NCBI GenBank assembly: GCA_965240325.2
Contig: OZ251225.1
Coordinates: 806,001-870,000, forward strand
Origin: Rebecca billardiae RCC1528
Lineage: Eukaryota; Haptophyta
DNA length: 64,000 nt
Direction of reading: 5' to 3'
Both the position numbers and the translations under genes were made by a program. Under the pieces are notes generated by a model. The model saw nothing but the letters and a program-made list of their open reading frames with translations, made no database searches and had not been told where the DNA came from. Below are positions 18,681-28,716 of this stretch, piece by piece (position 1 is the stretch's first letter; each line of letters opens with the position of its first letter).

Positions 18681-19040
18681 ATGGAGTGCGACGCGCCTCC
18701 GACGCAGCGCGCATTTGCTTCGGGGGCGCGCACATCCCCGTCCTTCGCCCGCTACCTGCCGTTCGCGTACGAGAGCTGCGGCGACGACTGGACGTGCTCC
18801 CGGGACGCTGCCATCGACGAGTACCTCTACGAGCGTGTCGAGCACGAGGTGCAGACTGGGCACTACTCGGGGGCGATCTCGCCGACACGGAAGCGGACAC
18901 TGGATGACACGGCCGCCGAGCCGAAGCGCAAGTGCGTGCGCCAGATCCCGCTGCAAGAGGTGAACGCGTTCAAGCCGCTCGCCTTCGCGTGTGCCCCGAT
19001 GGTGGCCGAGTGCCCTCGTGGCGAGCACATGCAGCTCTAG
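18681..19040 (+). CDS. Small hypothetical protein with nuclear-signal-like basic clusters
   Basis: 119 aa from ATG 18681 (MECDAPPTQRAFAS). The frame is open further upstream (an ATG at 18498), but that extension is Arg/Ala-rich and looks like translated GC-rich leader, so I prefer the inner start. Visible features: an aromatic and acidic middle (RYLPFAYESCGDDWTCS, IDEYLYERVEHEVQ), basic clusters TRKRTLDD and EPKRKCVRQ that resemble a nuclear signal, and a Cys-containing end. No family recognised. The balanced composition and divergent pairing with the plastid gene support a real gene. Confidence 0.55.
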   Translation: MECDAPPTQRAFASGARTSPSFARYLPFAYESCGDDWTCSRDAAIDEYLYERVEHEVQTGHYSGAISPTRKRTLDDTAAEPKRKCVRQIPLQEVNAFKPLAFACAPMVAECPRGEHMQL

Positions 19041-19529
19041 GCTCGTACTGTGACGGTGTACCCTCTTGCCGTTCTGTGTGCACGCACAGCTCTTTATTTA
19101 TTCGGTGGTGTACGCACCCCGCACCGCACACGCCGAGGCCCGCTGTGTCGAGGCGCAGTCGCTCTTCGGCGCCGCGGCCCGTGCCGCGCATGCGGCACTC
19201 CGCGGTCCCGGTGAATCGTGACATGCGTCGCCGGGCAGCGACGTCGGTGCCGACCTCCGGTCCCGGACTCCCTGTGCTGGTCAGGCGGGCCCTTGTGATG
19301 GTGAAATTGCAGCTCGGTGGCGCGTCAATCGTCTGAGAGTGCGACTGGACGACGCTGAGCCTACGATCCTTCCGTGGCAGCAGTAAGCAGCTAGCTGCTG
19401 GTGCTTTTTGACCACTGGATGACGACCGGTACAAGTAGGCTGCGGTCACGATTCCTCACCGGTCTTTCGTGATGTCTGCAAGGCCACCAGTGAGTTCTTC
19501 CTCGGCCAACCGACCCCACGGACGGAGGG
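19041..19529 (+). other. Intergenic spacer
   Basis: 489 bp between two plus-strand genes. A TTTATTTATT stretch near 19092 could belong to the 3' UTR of the upstream gene. I see no gene in it. Confidence 0.4.
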
Positions 19530-20830
19530 ATGCTGTTTTCCGCGGCGAGCCCAATGTCGTTTCGCGTGCTCTCGGCACCGGATCAGCGCCGCGCGCGGAG
19601 CGGAGTCATGACGGACTCCAAGCACTACGTCGAGCGCGTACAATCGACGAAGGGTGACACGTTCGAGTCGAGCGTGAGCGCGATCATCTTTGGTGGCGAG
19701 AGCCAGAAGCCCCCTTCGGATGTGATCTCCACGGCGCGCAAGCCGCCGCGCATGGGCCGGAGCAAGCCCGACCCGTTTGTGAGCACAAAGCGCATGGTGG
19801 GCGCGCTCGAGGAGCTGCCGCCCGAGCTCTCGTCCGAGCGGTGGCCATCGAAGAAGATCGCCGATGCGTTCGCGTTCCGGCTCGAGCAGAAGGGCACCAG
19901 CGTCGAGGCGGTCACGCGCAACCTGCAGCGCCTCATGGTTGCGCTGCACGCCGGCGTGATGGAGGGGAACAAGGTGGTCGCCGTCTCGGCACCCGACTTT
20001 CAAAAGGTGGCGGCGGCGTGGGGCATCATCGTGGACAGGGCACAGGCGCGCGAGATCTTCAGCATGCGCGGCCTCCCGATCGACGCGCCCGCGCCGCTGC
20101 ACGTCTTCGTGCGCCAGTTCACCAACATCGGCAGCGAGCACAGCCTGCTCGAGGGCTCCCGGCCGCGCTCGCTCACGCGCGCGCCGCCGGTCGACTACAG
20201 CGGCGGCGCCGCGCCGTACGCGGGCGGGCGCGAGAATCAGGCGGAGCTCACGCGCCGAGACCTATACCAGACCGTGCGGTCACACCGGCGCGAGGAGCAG
20301 GAGGTGCGCTGCTCGCCACGCCCGCGCGCGCGAGCTGCCAGCAGCCAGCGGCCGCGCGGCGCTGAGACGAGTCGCCCCACCCCCTCGCCCGCTCACACGC
20401 GCACCCTCTGCGCGCTGCGCCCGGCCTCGCGCCTCGCCCTTGCCAGGAGGCGTGGCGTCAGCGCGGTCAGCGGAACCACCTCATACGGCACACACACGCG
20501 GTGCACCCACGCCCGCTCCGGCCGGACGCGGTGGTGCAGCTGCACGAGCGGCTCGGCCAGGCGGGCCTGACGCAGCACGACGCGGTCGCGCGCATCCTGC
20601 GCATGCTCGGGCACAGCGCCGAGCCGAGCGTGCTCGACGAGCGCTTCGCGGTGGGCAACCTGACGATGACGCCGCAGCTGCTCGAGCTGCTGTCCTCGCG
20701 CATGCACGTGCAGCTCTCCTCGGACGAGTCCGCCACGCTGATTTCGCAGTACGGCGGCAAGTCTGTCTTCGAGTTTGTGAAAGAATTCCTCAACCACGAC
20801 TTCAAGACGTTCATCCCCGTGGATAGCTGA
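19530..20830 (+). CDS. EF-hand-like protein of unknown function
   Basis: Exons 19530-20303 and 20447-20830 (intron 143 bp, donor GAG|GTGCGC, acceptor TTGCCAG|GAG, phase 0), 385 aa. The first ATG is at 19530; in-frame ATGs at 19554 and 19608 (MTDSKHYVERVQS) are possible alternatives. Residues about 110-210 and 280-380 have the helical spacing of paired EF-hands (for example PDFQKVAAAWGIIVDRAQ and AVARILRMLG...VLDERF) but no canonical DxDxDG loop, so calcium binding is doubtful. Such degenerate EF-hand proteins are common in axonemes; that role is inference only. Confidence 0.7.
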
Positions 20831-21580
20831 GCGCGCGCGGCGCGGCGCGGCACGCGTGGGGCTAGGCGCGACGCTGGTGGGCGGTCAGGCGGGCGGACAC
20901 GTGATGGGGCAGTCCGCGGCCCCAACGACTGCCATGCCTCATCGCGGAGACGACGCCCGGAGGCGATCATCAGTCATCATCACGGACACGGACCGATCAT
21001 CATCGGATACGGCAGACGATCTAAGCAGGCCTACGTACGCCCCCGGTACGGTGGTCGGTGTGACAGACAGACACAGTCATGGACATGAGTGCAGAGTAGA
21101 CACTATAACTCACTAGATACAGCAGTGATGTGTGGTCGCTCCTTATTGATCGACCTTTATTACTACTCGTCTCGGATCTAATTCTTATAATTTATAATTA
21201 GCGCCTCCTTGATCAGTTGATGTCCATCTGATCATGCAGGCCCAGGGTACAGACTACCGAGACCCCGACAGCACCCCGGCCCCCCGTGTCCGTGAGACCG
21301 TACGGCGTCGGCGTACCGTCGTCCGAGTCACTATACTCGTCACGATTACTCGTGCCGCCAACTGGCGTCTCGGGCCAGCCCCGGGGGCCGTCTCGGCCGC
21401 CCTGCGGACTCACTGCGCCACTGCGGCACTCTCAGCGTCACTGAGTCACTGCGGACTGGCCACTGGGCCGGCGCCGGCGTCGGCGAGTGCACGCAGCCTG
21501 CAGCCTGCTGACTCGACCGCTCCGGGGCAGGACTCTGTGACCGTGTACTGGAGTACAGAACGGTCGACTAGGTCAATCAG
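20831..21580. other. Convergent AT-richer spacer
   Basis: 750 bp between two convergent genes, with a marked AT-rich stretch at about 21100-21240 including TTATAATTTATAATTA near 21185. No coding sequence or repeat family recognised; probably holds both 3' UTRs. Confidence 0.5.
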
Positions 21581-23033
21581 TCAGTGCGCACGCACACCCG
21601 GCGTGCCCGTGGGCGTGGGGCCCGCGCGGCCCGCGCCGCCTCCGAGTCCGATGGCTCCGCCTGCCGATCCACCTGCTGCACCTGATGACGCCACACGGGG
21701 CCCAGCGGATGCTGGCCGCGTCCGAGCAGCCGACTGCTGCTGCGCGGGCGCCAGCCGCGAGCCCGAGGACACGCCCCTCGGACCCCCTCCGCGGGCGCTC
21801 TGTGGCGCGCGCGCAGCGCCCGGAGCACCGCTCGCCACGGCCGCCGACGGTCGCATTGGCGACGGCGGGCTGGCGGCGCCAGACTCGCTTCCGCTCGCAG
21901 CGTTGGCGGCCGCGGCCGAGGCCGAGCTGAAGGCCTGCTTCTCGTCCGCATCCATCAGCCGCTGCATGAAGCGCGGAAGCGGCATGTCACGCCCGCTCAC
22001 TCGCACGGTCACGTCGACTCGGCCGACGGTGCGCTCGATCACGCGCGTGAGGTGCAGCACCCTCGAGCGCAGCGCCGCAACCTCGAGCGCGGCGCCCTTC
22101 TCGCGCGGCGTTCGGACCGGCGAGCCCATTGTGAGCTCCTGCCTCGCCCTCACGAGCTCAGCGCGCGTCGCGGCGGCGCCCTCGACCTCCGCCGCGAGCA
22201 GCACTTTGAGGTGGTCACGCTCTTCCCTCGCCTTGGCCAGGTCGCGCTGCATCGACGCGATCGCCGCCTTGTGCCGCGACTCCTGCGCGCTCAGCTTGGC
22301 GGCGCGCTCGCTCGACTGCCCCGCACGCCGCTCGACCTGAGCGAGCGAGCTCGACAGCTGCGCGTTGAGCTGGGAGAGCTCCCGGTTCTGCTTCTCGAGG
22401 GAGGCGAGCCTGCGTGGTGGCCGGGCGGGGCGCGTGGGATGCGGACTTCGCGGTGAGCGCCGTCGCGGCCGGGTGCGGGCGGTGCGGACGGGCGTCGAGC
22501 GCACCGCGCCCTTGGCGCGCTCACTTTGCATCCCTGGCCAGCCCGGAGGAGCGGAGGAAGCCCACAACCTGACGCAGCTCGACCTCGAGCGCCTCGGCTC
22601 GGGCGAGATCGGTGCCGACCGCGAGCACGCACGCCGCCTTGTCGTCCTCGTGCATGTCCACCAGCCCCTGCGCGCGCTCGAGCTGCGCGCGCACGTGCTG
22701 CAGGTCTGCGGCGCGCTCGTCAGCGAGCCGCTCGACCGCGCGCAGCTCGACGGCGTGCTTGGCCTCCACGGCAGCAGCGACCTTCTCGAGCACGCCTAAA
22801 CGCACGGACATCGACGCCTCCGCCTCGGCCAGTGCCGCTCCGCGCGCGTCCTTCTCACGCAGCAGCGAGTAGTAGTGCTGCTCCATGCGCTCGAGCAGCC
22901 GCCGCACCGTCGCCTTGTCGCGCGCTGGGATGGCGATGGACTCGATGATGCGGCGCTGCTCGTCGAGGCCTTCAATGTGAGCCACCTGCCCGCGCCGCGC
23001 GCGGGCGGGCGTCGCGCGTAGGTCCTTATACAT
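21581..23033 (-). CDS. Coiled-coil protein, unknown function
   Basis: Exons 23033-22525 and 22409-21581 (intron 115 bp, donor AA|GTGAGC, acceptor CACGCAG|G, phase 2), 445 aa from ATG 23033 (MYKDLRATPARARRG). Residues about 20-165 and 170-260 are long heptad-like coiled coils (ERMEQHYYSLLREKD, LEKQNRELSQLNAQL). Then comes a short folded-looking stretch (RVDVTVRVSGRDMPLPRFMQ) and a low-complexity Ser/Gly/Ala tail. The in-frame sequence upstream of 23033 has no ATG nearby, so a further 5' exon cannot be excluded. A basal body or cytoskeletal role is plausible but not shown. Confidence 0.7.
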
Positions 23034-23390
23034 CCGTGGCGAGCGCTTCAGCCACAGCGATGATTTTTTCAAATGCTGGACCGGCGCGCAGCCATCGCTG
23101 CCGGAGCAGGCCTTGCCTGAGTTCCCTCCACCCACCTGCCGCCGGCACAGGCCACAGCCAACACAGCTACACTACACAGCACGCCTGTCCGGGTTGCCGC
23201 CCCTGTGCGGCAGGCCGGCACAGCCGGCAGGCCCACGTGGGTGTCACCGGACTCGAGCTGCTTGGATCTCGCCATCCCCGAGATCGCTCCAGCCGGGCGG
23301 GCGCGAAAGGATCCGGCGTTTTCCAAGCGAGGCGCTAGATTCGGTCGGCGTCATTCGCTCAGCGCGGCGGGTCATCAGCGCGGCGGCACG
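23034..23390. promoter_or_regulatory. Divergent promoter spacer (coiled-coil / SBPase)
   Basis: 357 bp between head-to-head starts. No clear TATA or CCAAT box found. Function inferred from position. Confidence 0.4.
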
Positions 23391-24473
23391 ATGATGAGGC
23401 TCTTCGTTCTCCTCGGCCTGGCGGCGACGGCAAGCGGCTTCGGCGGCGGCAGCGTGGCGCGCAGCCGCATGACGCGCAGCGTGCGCGCGCGCATGTCCGA
23501 CGCGTACGGCGCGTCGCACACGTCCTTCTACACATCGGAGGAGAAGAAGGACTCGTACGAGACGCTCGACGAGGTCCTCACAAAATCGATGTCGAACGTG
23601 GAGCTGCGCACGCTGATCAAGGAGCAGATGGAGGCGTGCGTGAAGATCACCGACGCGCTGCGCACTGCCCTGGTCACCGTCGAGGGCACCGCCAACTCGT
23701 TTGGTGACGTGCAGCTGACCGTCGACGTGATTGCCGACAAGCTGATGTGGGATGCGTGCTTCCAGTCGGAGCTCGTCAAGGAGGCGTCGTCGGAGGAGGA
23801 GCCGGAGGTCAAGCCAGTGAAGGACACGGGCAAGTACATCATCTGCTGGGACCCGCTCGACGGCTCGTCGATCGTCGACAACAACTGGGCGGTCGGCACG
23901 ATGATTGGCATCTGGCCCGAGTCGACCGGCCTGCTCGGCGCGACCGGCCGCGACCAGGTCACGTCGATCGTCGCGCTGTACGGCCCGCGCACGACGGTGC
24001 TCGTCGCGCTCGACGACGGCACGTACGAGTTCACGCTCGGCGAGGGCAACCAGTGGATCTGCTCGCGCTCGAAGATCCAGATCGACAAGGACGCGAAGAT
24101 CTTTGCGCCGGCCAACATGCGCTCCGCACAGGACCTGGACGGGTACAGCGCGCTCATCGACCACTGGATGACCAACCGCTACACGCTGCGCTACTCGGGC
24201 GGCCTCGTGCCCGACGTGTACCAGCAGTTCACCAAGCGCCAGGGCATCTTCGCCAACCCCACCTCGGAGAACGCGCCGGCGAAGCTGCGCCTCGCCTTCG
24301 AGGCCGCGCCGTTTGCGCTCCTCGTCGAGAAGGCGGGCGGCAAGACGTCGGATGGCGTCACGGGTGGCTCGGTGCTCGATGTCAAGATCACGGGCATCGA
24401 CCAGCGCACGCCGCTGTGCATCGGCTCGGCGAACGAGGTCGACCGCTTCAACAAGATGGTGCTCAAGAAGTAA
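23391..24473 (+). CDS. SBP: Sedoheptulose-1,7-bisphosphatase, plastid
   Basis: Single exon, 360 aa. Removes the C1 phosphate of sedoheptulose-1,7-bisphosphate in the regeneration phase of the Calvin cycle in the plastid stroma. Metal-site signature WDPLDGSSIVDNNWAVGT, then IGIWP, TGRDQVTSIVALYGPRTT and a closing RYSGGLVPDVYQ match SBPase rather than FBPase. The N-terminus MMRLFVLLGLAATASGF is a signal peptide with Phe just after the likely cleavage site, the ASAF-type entry signal of red-lineage secondary plastids, followed by an Arg/Ser transit stretch. Oddity: where plant SBPases carry the redox-active CGGTAC, this protein reads TVEGTANSFGD, with no cysteine. Divergent from the coiled-coil gene. 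Confidence 0.92.
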   Translation: MMRLFVLLGLAATASGFGGGSVARSRMTRSVRARMSDAYGASHTSFYTSEEKKDSYETLDEVLTKSMSNVELRTLIKEQMEACVKITDALRTALVTVEGTANSFGDVQLTVDVIADKLMWDACFQSELVKEASSEEEPEVKPVKDTGKYIICWDPLDGSSIVDNNWAVGTMIGIWPESTGLLGATGRDQVTSIVALYGPRTTVLVALDDGTYEFTLGEGNQWICSRSKIQIDKDAKIFAPANMRSAQDLDGYSALIDHWMTNRYTLRYSGGLVPDVYQQFTKRQGIFANPTSENAPAKLRLAFEAAPFALLVEKAGGKTSDGVTGGSVLDVKITGIDQRTPLCIGSANEVDRFNKMVLKK

Positions 24474-25035
24474 GCGCCTCTGAGCTCCCGCGAAGCGTGG
24501 GCCGGCGCGGGCCGATCGATGCGACATCCTGTCGTCGTGCTATGCCGGTGCCTCGCCATGGGCATGGGCATTCACATTGGGGCCATGCCGCGCTACTGCG
24601 ACCTTGAACGCCGTGCCCGTGGCCCGCATTTCGGACTGCGCCTGCTCAAAGATCTGATCTAACAGTGTGCTGCTTCAGATTCATCAGAGTGTCATCCGAC
24701 GATCAGTGTGTCCGTAAGTGTCGTAACTCAGTGTCCGTCTACTGATAGTGAGCCCGAGTCGTCGGATGTACCGCGACTTCCACTATATACGACGCAGATG
24801 ATGAATCATCGCTGCTAATCAGAGTGACGATTGGATTGATGACTTCATCATGCTCGACACTGGCGCTGATCTGTGACAATCATGATCTCGTGATGATGAG
24901 TGAGCATCTGCCCGCGGGAACAGCATGCCCGCGCCGCTCGCCGCCGTGCGCTCAACCGCACAGCGCGTTGCGCGATGATCACCGGCAGACCGAGCCGTTG
25001 GACCCCGGCCCGAGGCCAGGTGTGCGCCGCCGCCC
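24474..25035. other. Convergent spacer
   Basis: 562 bp between convergent SBPase and CSN2 genes. From about 24650 it becomes AT-richer, with many TGATGA/ATCATC trinucleotide runs. No gene seen. Confidence 0.5.
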
Positions 25036-26490
25036 TCAGTTCACCTTGTTGAAGACGGCTGTGTGCAGCCCGCCGAGCTGTGCTGTCCACTTCTCGAGGG
25101 ACTGGTACTTCTTCGCGCCCTTCGGGTCCTTGTCGAGCACGAGGAGCTGCTGCAGCTGGTCGATGTGCCCGTCAACCTGTCCGTCGAGGATGAGCGAGAC
25201 GAGCAGCGACTCCACCTCCGCCTCGTCTACGTTGAGCTGGCTCGAGATGAACGGCAGCCGGATGCGCGTGTACGGCTGGATGAGCTTGAGCAGCACCTGC
25301 GTGCGGATCATGCGCAGCAGGTCGGAGATGTGGTCGGCGATGAACGCGTCGTCCATGATCGTGCGCTGGTTGCGCTTGAGGATCTTCTCGAACGTGCGGA
25401 TCTCGTTCCTGCGCGGCGGCGCAGCGGACGGGGCACGCGCGCGCCGCCGCCGATCAGCGCCGGCGCACCGGTGACGCGCCCGAGTGCGCTGCGCGCGCGC
25501 GCGCGCACGCGCGCGCACGCGCGGGCGGCAAGGCGCGGCGCGCATGGCGCCATGCGCGCACTGCATGTACGCCGACACGAGGTCGGTCATCGCGACGATC
25601 TCGGGGTCGTTCTTGTACGGCTTCGCCTCCTGCGAGTCGAACGGGTTGATGTCCGAGTTCATCAGCATGTTCGCGAGCACCAGGTACTTGAGGCACTGGA
25701 TCCGCCTCCGCTCGCCCGCCTCGTCATAGTTCTTGAAGGCCTCAAAGAAGTCGGTGCGCGCCTCCTCCCACGCGCGCTGCGCCATGTGCATCTTGCCGCC
25801 GCACTCGCGGATGACGCCCATGATGCGCGGGTGCGGGATGGCGGACTGGATCTGCAGCGCCTGCGTGTACAGCCCCGCGAGCTTCTTGTTGTCCTTCGTC
25901 GCCGTGTGCATCTGGATCTCGAGCGCGTACACCTCGAGCAGCTGCGTGCCCTTGCGCTGCGCGTCCGCGCCGTCCTCGCCCTGGCACGAGAGGTGGAGCT
26001 CGCGGATGATCTGCTGCAGCCGGCCGTACTCGGAGGTGTCAAAGTACAGCTTGCCCAGCTTGAGGTTCGTCTTGAACCATAACCGCTCGTTCTTCGCCTG
26101 CTTGAGCGCGTCGAGCGTCGTCTGGTAGAACTCCTGCAGCAGCGCCATGTCCGCCGAGCTCGAGACGAGATCAAGGATCTTGTTGATCACCTTCTCCGAG
26201 TAGTTGCGCGTGACGGCCGACTTGATGTACGTCAGCATCTCGCGGTACGCCTCGAGCATCGGCGCGTACTGCTTCAGCTTGAGCTGCAGCTTGACGATCT
26301 GCTTAAGCGCCTTAAAGCCCCACTCGCCTTTTTCACTCTCCATGTTCACGACCTCGCGGAAGCCCTGCAGCGCGTCGGAGGCGTCAGAGTCGACGAGGCC
26401 CTTCGAGTTGTAGTACTGGTTCTCGATGTTCACGTCCTCCTCCTCAGGGTCCTCGTCCGAGTACTCGAACCCATAGTCCTCGTCGTCCAT
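25036..26490 (-). CDS. CSN2: COP9 signalosome subunit 2
   Basis: Exons 26490-25562 and 25408-25036 (intron 153 bp, donor CA|GTGCGC, acceptor GCGCAG|G, phase 2), 433 aa, close to the roughly 443 aa of animal CSN2. Scaffold subunit of the complex that removes NEDD8 from cullins. Recognised by the acidic start (YGFEYSDED), [59 protein letters not shown] and [17 protein letters not shown], then a C-terminal PCI domain (about 300-410, with [13 protein letters not shown] and [11 protein letters not shown]). The helical TPR-like N-terminal half is complete. The protein lines up across the intron. Head-to-head with the GT8-like gene. Confidence 0.96.
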   Translation of the reverse strand: MDDEDYGFEYSDEDPEEEDVNIENQYYNSKGLVDSDASDALQGFREVVNMESEKGEWGFKALKQIVKLQLKLKQYAPMLEAYREMLTYIKSAVTRNYSEKVINKILDLVSSSADMALLQEFYQTTLDALKQAKNERLWFKTNLKLGKLYFDTSEYGRLQQIIRELHLSCQGEDGADAQRKGTQLLEVYALEIQMHTATKDNKKLAGLYTQALQIQSAIPHPRIMGVIRECGGKMHMAQRAWEEARTDFFEAFKNYDEAGERRRIQCLKYLVLANMLMNSDINPFDSQEAKPYKNDPEIVAMTDLVSAYMQCAHGAMRAAPCRPRVRARARARAQRTRARHRCAGADRRRRARAPSAAPPRRNEIRTFEKILKRNQRTIMDDAFIADHISDLLRMIRTQVLLKLIQPYTRIRLPFISSQLNVDEAEVESLLVSLILDGQVDGHIDQLQQLLVLDKDPKGAKKYQSLEKWTAQLGGLHTAVFNKVN

Positions 26491-26763
26491 GGCGCCGTCG
26501 GCGGGCCGAGTCGCGTGCCGCGGCCGCGCGCACACGCACGCGCCCCCGACACGCGCTGCGCGGTCAGCGCGGCGGGAGGCACAGGCGCAGGCCGCAATGG
26601 GAGCCACGTGAGCCACGCAGACCCGCCGAGCGCTCCGCACGGCAGTGCGCCTCGCGCGCGGCGCGGTGGCGCGCCGTCGACACGGCGCGGAGCGCGCACG
26701 TCCGGTCAGTGCCGCCGCGCGCGGCAAGCGCGCGCTCGGACTCACGGGGGCGTACCTGGTACG
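26491..26763. promoter_or_regulatory. Divergent promoter spacer (CSN2 / GT8-like)
   Basis: 273 bp between start codons, very GC-rich with GCGCGC runs; no TATA box seen. Assigned by position. Confidence 0.4.
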
Positions 26764-28113
26764 ATGGCGTCGTCGGCGCAGCGGTTGCTCACGCACCTCT
26801 TCATGGTGGCTGGCTTGCCGGCGTTCGGCGCGCTCGGCACTGCGTGGCGGCCGGATTCCACGCTGATTAAGCCGCCGAGCATGAACACGTCGCTCGTCCC
26901 GCCGCCGAGCTTCAACACGTCGCTCGTCGTGCCGCCCGCCGGGCGCCAGCTCCGGCAGGTGGCGAATAGCAAGCACGCGACCTACTGCCACCCGTACTCG
27001 CCCGCGCACCCGAAGCGGACGGTGTGCTACCTGGACGCGCCGCGCGTCTGCCGCGCGGCGCCAACGAACATGGACCGGTACGCCTGCGTCTTTGTCGTCA
27101 CCAAGCTGACCGACAGCTACATTGACACGATCATCCTCAGCGTGCGCCGGCTGCGCACGCGCACGCGCGCGTGGATCATCGTGATCGCGCCCAAGAACGA
27201 GCCAGAAGTGCCGCCCGCGGCGCTCTCGAGGCTGCAGAAGCGCATGCAGGCGCTCGACCGCAAGACGATGGTGTACCTGCACGCGTGGCCCGCTGCGCCC
27301 GCCGGCGGCGGCCACCAGTCGGACGTGCAGCTCGAGTCGTGGTTTGTGGACGTGCTGCGCCAGCTGCCCAACTGCTGCGGCTGGCGCGAGTACTTCAAGC
27401 TGATCGCGTGGAAGCTGAACGCGTTCAAGCGCGTGATCCTGCTCGACCTCGACGTGCAGGTCCTCGCCAACCTCGACCACCTCTTCGGCTGCCCCGAGGA
27501 CATCAAGGCGATGTACGTCGCGGGCCCGTCCGGGCCGTGGCAGGGCGGCTTCTTTGTCGCCACGCCGAGCCGCGGCGTGTACGACGAGATGCTGCGCCGG
27601 CTGCGCGCGCCGCAGTACTCGCCCGCCAAGTTCTGGTTCAACACGGTGGGGCAGCTGCACAAGCAGTACCACGGCGACAACTGCTACGGCTGCGAGGGCC
27701 CCCAGGGCTTCCTCTACTGGTTCTTTGTGCTGCGCAAGAACAACCTGCTCGTGGGCGAGCTCGACTCGTGCGTGTACGACGCGATCAACCCGCACAACGG
27801 CTGCCTCGACTTCTGGAAGGAGGCCAAGTCGGCGCAGTACCACCTCAAGTCGATCCACAAGTTCTCCACGGTGCACTCCAACCAGGCGCTCTGCCGCTCG
27901 CAGGCCGCCGTGATCGCCGGGCACGTGCGCCGCATCGTCGGGTACAAGGACGCCAAGACGCTCTTCTTTGTGCGCCAGTGCGGCCTCGCCTCGGCCGACC
28001 CGTCGGTCGTCCACGCGTACCGACGAGAAGGCGGCTCGAAGCTGAGCGACCGGGGCGTCTCGGTGCAGACACTCTGCCAGGCGCATAAGACGTGCGCCGT
28101 GCCAATGCCGTGA
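26764..28113 (+). CDS. GT8-like (glycogenin-type) glycosyltransferase, membrane-anchored
   Basis: Single exon, 449 aa from ATG 26764. A hydrophobic N-terminal segment ([14 protein letters not shown]) can serve as signal anchor, followed by a Pro/Ser/Thr stem. The catalytic domain (about 100-400) begins [18 protein letters not shown] and carries the retaining GT8-type metal motif DLDVQV inside [19 protein letters not shown], then LDHLFG. Later elements ([40 protein letters not shown]) resemble the acceptor and nucleotide-sugar regions of this fold. Probably a Golgi enzyme that extends glycans on glycoproteins; donor and acceptor cannot be read from the sequence. Confidence 0.8.
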   Translation: MASSAQRLLTHLFMVAGLPAFGALGTAWRPDSTLIKPPSMNTSLVPPPSFNTSLVVPPAGRQLRQVANSKHATYCHPYSPAHPKRTVCYLDAPRVCRAAPTNMDRYACVFVVTKLTDSYIDTIILSVRRLRTRTRAWIIVIAPKNEPEVPPAALSRLQKRMQALDRKTMVYLHAWPAAPAGGGHQSDVQLESWFVDVLRQLPNCCGWREYFKLIAWKLNAFKRVILLDLDVQVLANLDHLFGCPEDIKAMYVAGPSGPWQGGFFVATPSRGVYDEMLRRLRAPQYSPAKFWFNTVGQLHKQYHGDNCYGCEGPQGFLYWFFVLRKNNLLVGELDSCVYDAINPHNGCLDFWKEAKSAQYHLKSIHKFSTVHSNQALCRSQAAVIAGHVRRIVGYKDAKTLFFVRQCGLASADPSVVHAYRREGGSKLSDRGVSVQTLCQAHKTCAVPMP

Positions 28114-28716
28114 GGGCCAGTTTTACCGTGATGAGACGACGCCAAATGGCCCGGCGCGCTTGGCTCTGCGCAGCGGCGCAGCCTGTGACTGGCAGTCTGG
28201 CAGTGACTGGCTCTCTCTCACATCCGTGATCCAACATACATCGCCCGGCGGATGAGTCATCGGCGCCTGCCCCCATCACCACACTGTGTGCCCATGGCGA
28301 TGATGATGCGGCAGATGCGCATCAGATTATATCATCATCAGTCAGCGCAGCACTACGCGCTTAAATGATGCTGACGACGATGATGAATTAATATATATTC
28401 CGCCGCCGCCGATATATCCGTCACCGTGACGGTCACGGTGATGATTATATTATTGCTGTCAATGTCATCATCGTCGCGTCGTAATCATCATCATCGATAT
28501 CGATGATCGCGATCGTCGCGCGTCGTCACGATCGGATATGACTCGCTAGCCTCGGGGACAGTGATGACGAGCCGCGCGATGATGCACTGCGCTGACACTA
28601 TATCTATAACGACGACTACCGCCTATTCATAAGACATCGTCATCGCGTGATCGTCCTGGATCCTGCGACGACACCGTCGGCACACAGTCACACACCGCGC
28701 CGGCCCGGGTGCGCGA
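28114..28716. other. Convergent AT-richer spacer
   Basis: 603 bp between convergent genes, rich in ATCATC/GATGAT trinucleotides and short palindromes (GTCACCGTGACGGTCACGGTGA near 28420, ATCGATATCGAT near 28493). No gene seen. Confidence 0.5.

Noticed and set aside
26515-26763. Longer N-terminus for the GT8-like protein
   Set aside because: Arg/Ala-rich translation of the GC-rich divergent promoter; ATG 26764 gives a sensible anchor.
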